From assembly GCA_003514765.1 (NCBI GenBank), contig DOOY01000240.1, forward strand, positions 3,869 through 11,455: DNA of 7,587 nucleotides, read 5' to 3'. Origin of the DNA: Nitrosomonas sp. Lineage in GTDB: Bacteria > Pseudomonadota > Gammaproteobacteria > Burkholderiales > Nitrosomonadaceae. Positions 6,235-7,587 of the stretch are shown piece by piece. Made by a program: the position numbers and the translations under genes. Under the pieces are notes generated by a model that saw only the letters and a list, made by a program, of their open reading frames with translations, was not told the DNA's origin and did no database searches. Within the stretch, counting starts at the first letter, position 1; each line of letters opens with the position of its first letter.

Positions 6235-7444
6235 ATGGGCAAGACTACACCGCAGTTCAATTTTGAGGAAGCCGTGGAGGCATTGAGCCGGGCATAATTT
6301 GAGTGGCCAGAACGGCATCTTAACCCCGCTGATCAAACAACTTACAGAAGCGGCATTGGCAGCAGAACTTGAACAACATATTGAGTCAGGGGATGAGCAG
6401 AACCGGAAGAACGGATCGACACCAAAGACAGTGAAATCGACTTCTGGTAATTTCCAGTTGGATACGCCATGAGACCGCAATGGCACATTTGAACCGCAGT
6501 TGGTCAAGAAGCATCAGACCCATCTTACCGACGAAATAGAGCGGAAGATACTTTCGCTATTTGCACTTGGTTCCAGCTATGCGGATATAACGGGGCATAT
6601 TGCTGAATTATATGGTATCGATGTTTCTGCGGCGGCGATCAATGCGATAACGGACAAGCTGATTCCGGAGCTCAGGGAATGGCAGCAGCGGTCATTGGAT
6701 AGTCATTATCCGATTGTTTGGCTGGATGCCATACACTATAAATTGAAGGAAGACAGTCGTTATGTTGGCAAAGCGGTATATACCGTACTTGGCGTTAATA
6801 TAGCGGGGCATAAGGAAATCCTGGGGCTGTATTTGTCGGAAAGCGAAGGAACCCACTTCTGGCTGTCTGTGTTGATGGATCTGAGTAACCGTGGCGTGCA
6901 GGATATTCTTATTGCTGCTGTAGACGGTCTCACAGGTTTTCCTGAGGCGATTAACAGTATCTTTCCTGAGACCGAGATTCAACTGTGTATCATTCATCAA
7001 ATTCGCAATTCGATGAAATATGTCGCGTCAAAAAATCACAAAGCGTTCATGGCTGATCTGAAGCCGGTATATAAAGCACCAACCATTGGTTCAGCTGAGG
7101 ATGCGCTTAATATGTTAGCTGCCAAATGGGAAAAACAATATCCTATTGTGATCAAATCCTGGCGAAACAAATGGGAAAACTTATCGACATTCTTTAAATA
7201 TCCCGAGCCGATACGCCGGGTGATTTATACCACCAATAGCATTGAAGCCATACATCGCCAATTTCGTAAATTAACAAAAACCAAAGGCGGATTCCCAAAT
7301 GAAAACAGTTTACTTAAGTTACTGTATGTCGGCATTAAGAACGCCAGCAGGAAATGGACGATGCCATTTCCAAACTGGAATTTGACATTATCCCAGTTAG
7401 CAATATACTTTGAAGGTCGTCTGGATGCGGCGCTGGATTTGTAA
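6235..7444 (+). pseudogene. IS256-family (Mutator-like) transposase, disrupted by a frameshift and a nonsense codon
   Basis: From the ATG at 6235 the frame reads MGKTTPQFNFEEAVEALSRA and stops at TAA 6295-6297. The family sequence then resumes in the next frame, with NLSGQNGILTPLIKQL and TEAALAAELE, interrupted by TGA at 6470-6472 where relatives have arginine in LDTPRDRNGTF (consistent with CGA to TGA). From there to 7444 it is open. The slip near 6286-6293 is best explained by loss of two bases or gain of one, and the 1210-nt span is not a multiple of three. In the 3' part, WLDAIHY, AAVDGLTGF and TTNSIEAIHRQF carry the catalytic Asp, Asp and Glu, and CIIHQIRN carries the family C-x2-H motif. 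The restored protein would be about 403 residues, normal for IS256 transposases. An alternative start at TTG 6500 would lack the N-terminal DNA-binding region. Confidence 0.93.
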
Positions 7445-7466
7445 ACTTTCTACAGATCATTATCGC

Positions 7467-7529
7467 GCCGTTGAAAACGGTCAGCGGACCAACACTAACA
7501 GTGTTGGTCGATTGACCGTTTTCAGCGGC
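7467..7529. repeat. 63-nt two-tier hairpin inside the insertion sequence
   Basis: The outer arms 7467-7483 (GCCGTTGAAAACGGTCA) and 7513-7529 pair over 17 positions with one T-G exception. After a 3x3 internal loop (7484-7486 and 7510-7512), the inner arms GACCAACACT (7487-7496) and AGTGTTGGTC (7500-7509) pair perfectly around a 3-nt loop, AAC. In total 26 Watson-Crick pairs plus one wobble are visible. It lies 22 bp after the transposase stop and 34 bp before the right inverted repeat. No T tract follows it on the + strand, so it is not a standard intrinsic terminator. It may be a nested palindromic repeat or a transcription-blocking or regulatory structure of the element. Confidence 0.85.
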
Positions 7530-7563
7530 TCAACAAGCGAAGCGCGTTAGACAATTTGCAGGT

Positions 7564-7587
7564 TGACACAGAATCCTGAACACCCTC
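7564..7587 (-). repeat. Right terminal inverted repeat of the IS256-type element
   Basis: TGACACAGAAT (7564-7574) is the exact inverse of the inner part of the left repeat. The remaining CCTGAACACCCTC is a weaker match and reads as GAGGGTGTTCAGG from the outside. The window ends at this tip. Confidence 0.8.

Larger units (their letters stand above)
6179..7587 (+). mobile_element. IS256-family insertion sequence, defective, about 1.41 kb
   Basis: Imperfect terminal inverted repeats (6179-6202 and 7564-7587) enclose a single Mutator/IS256-type transposase gene. The length of about 1.4 kb is normal for the family. The transposase is disrupted twice, so this copy cannot mobilise itself unless another copy acts in trans. 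The left end lies 11 bp beyond the DUF4139 stop codon. The right tip coincides with the last base of the window, so the 8-9 bp target duplication expected for IS256 elements cannot be checked. The exact left tip is uncertain by a few bases because the outer half of the repeat is poorly matched. Confidence 0.88.

Noticed and set aside
6500..7444. The 314-residue frame starting at TTG 6500 as a functional short transposase
   Set aside because: The TTG is an internal leucine codon in family alignments from memory, it has no ribosome site, and the product would lack the N-terminal region. It is part of the disrupted gene.
7467..7529. IS hairpin considered as a Rho-independent terminator or a Neisseria-type uptake-sequence pair
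   Set aside because: No T run follows the stem on the + strand, and the arm GCCGTTGAAA does not match the uptake core GCCGTCTGAA.
7528..7552. GCTCAAC and GTTAGAC resembling the R-type core sites of an integron attC
   Set aside because: The two 7-mers are only 11 bases apart, far shorter than known attC sites. They do not pair well with each other, and there is no integrase or cassette context.
1..7587. CRISPR array, tRNA, rRNA
   Set aside because: No spaced direct repeats, cloverleaf-like segments or rRNA motifs were seen on either strand.

Overview
The window looks like proteobacterial chromosome, most likely from a betaproteobacterium. A Nitrosomonas-type nitrifier is my guess, from the flavour of the proteins and the moderate GC content, but no marker here proves the genus. 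All recognisable genes are on the + strand.

Bases 1-2564 are the 3' end of a flagellar operon in the classical order fliN (tail only), fliO, fliP, fliQ, fliR. FliO, FliP, FliQ and FliR build and assemble the membrane export gate of the flagellar type III secretion apparatus, and FliN belongs to the C-ring switch. fliN, fliO and fliP are tightly packed, with a 1-nt gap and then a 7-nt overlap. A 119-bp non-coding gap separates fliQ from fliR.

Bases 2565-2809 are an AT-rich intergenic stretch. Most of it is a roughly 151-bp imperfect palindrome with about 20-bp inverted ends, bounded by the direct repeat CTACTT. It looks like a MITE-type insertion, and it ends 15 bp before the next gene.

Bases 2810-6167 hold two genes of unknown function that are probably co-transcribed. 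The first encodes a 604-residue cytoplasmic-type protein made almost wholly of Ala/Glu/Lys-rich coiled coil, with heptad-multiple repeats and a basic amphipathic N-terminus. The second encodes a 496-residue exported protein with a DUF4139 domain. Neither is a known flagellar component.

Bases 6179-7587 are an IS256-family (Mutator-like) insertion sequence inserted 11 bp after the DUF4139 gene. Its transposase is a pseudogene: a frameshift after about 17 codons and an in-frame TGA break it, although the DDE residues survive. A 63-nt near-perfect hairpin lies between the transposase and the right inverted repeat. The window stops at the apparent tip of that repeat, so the right flank and any target duplication cannot be seen.
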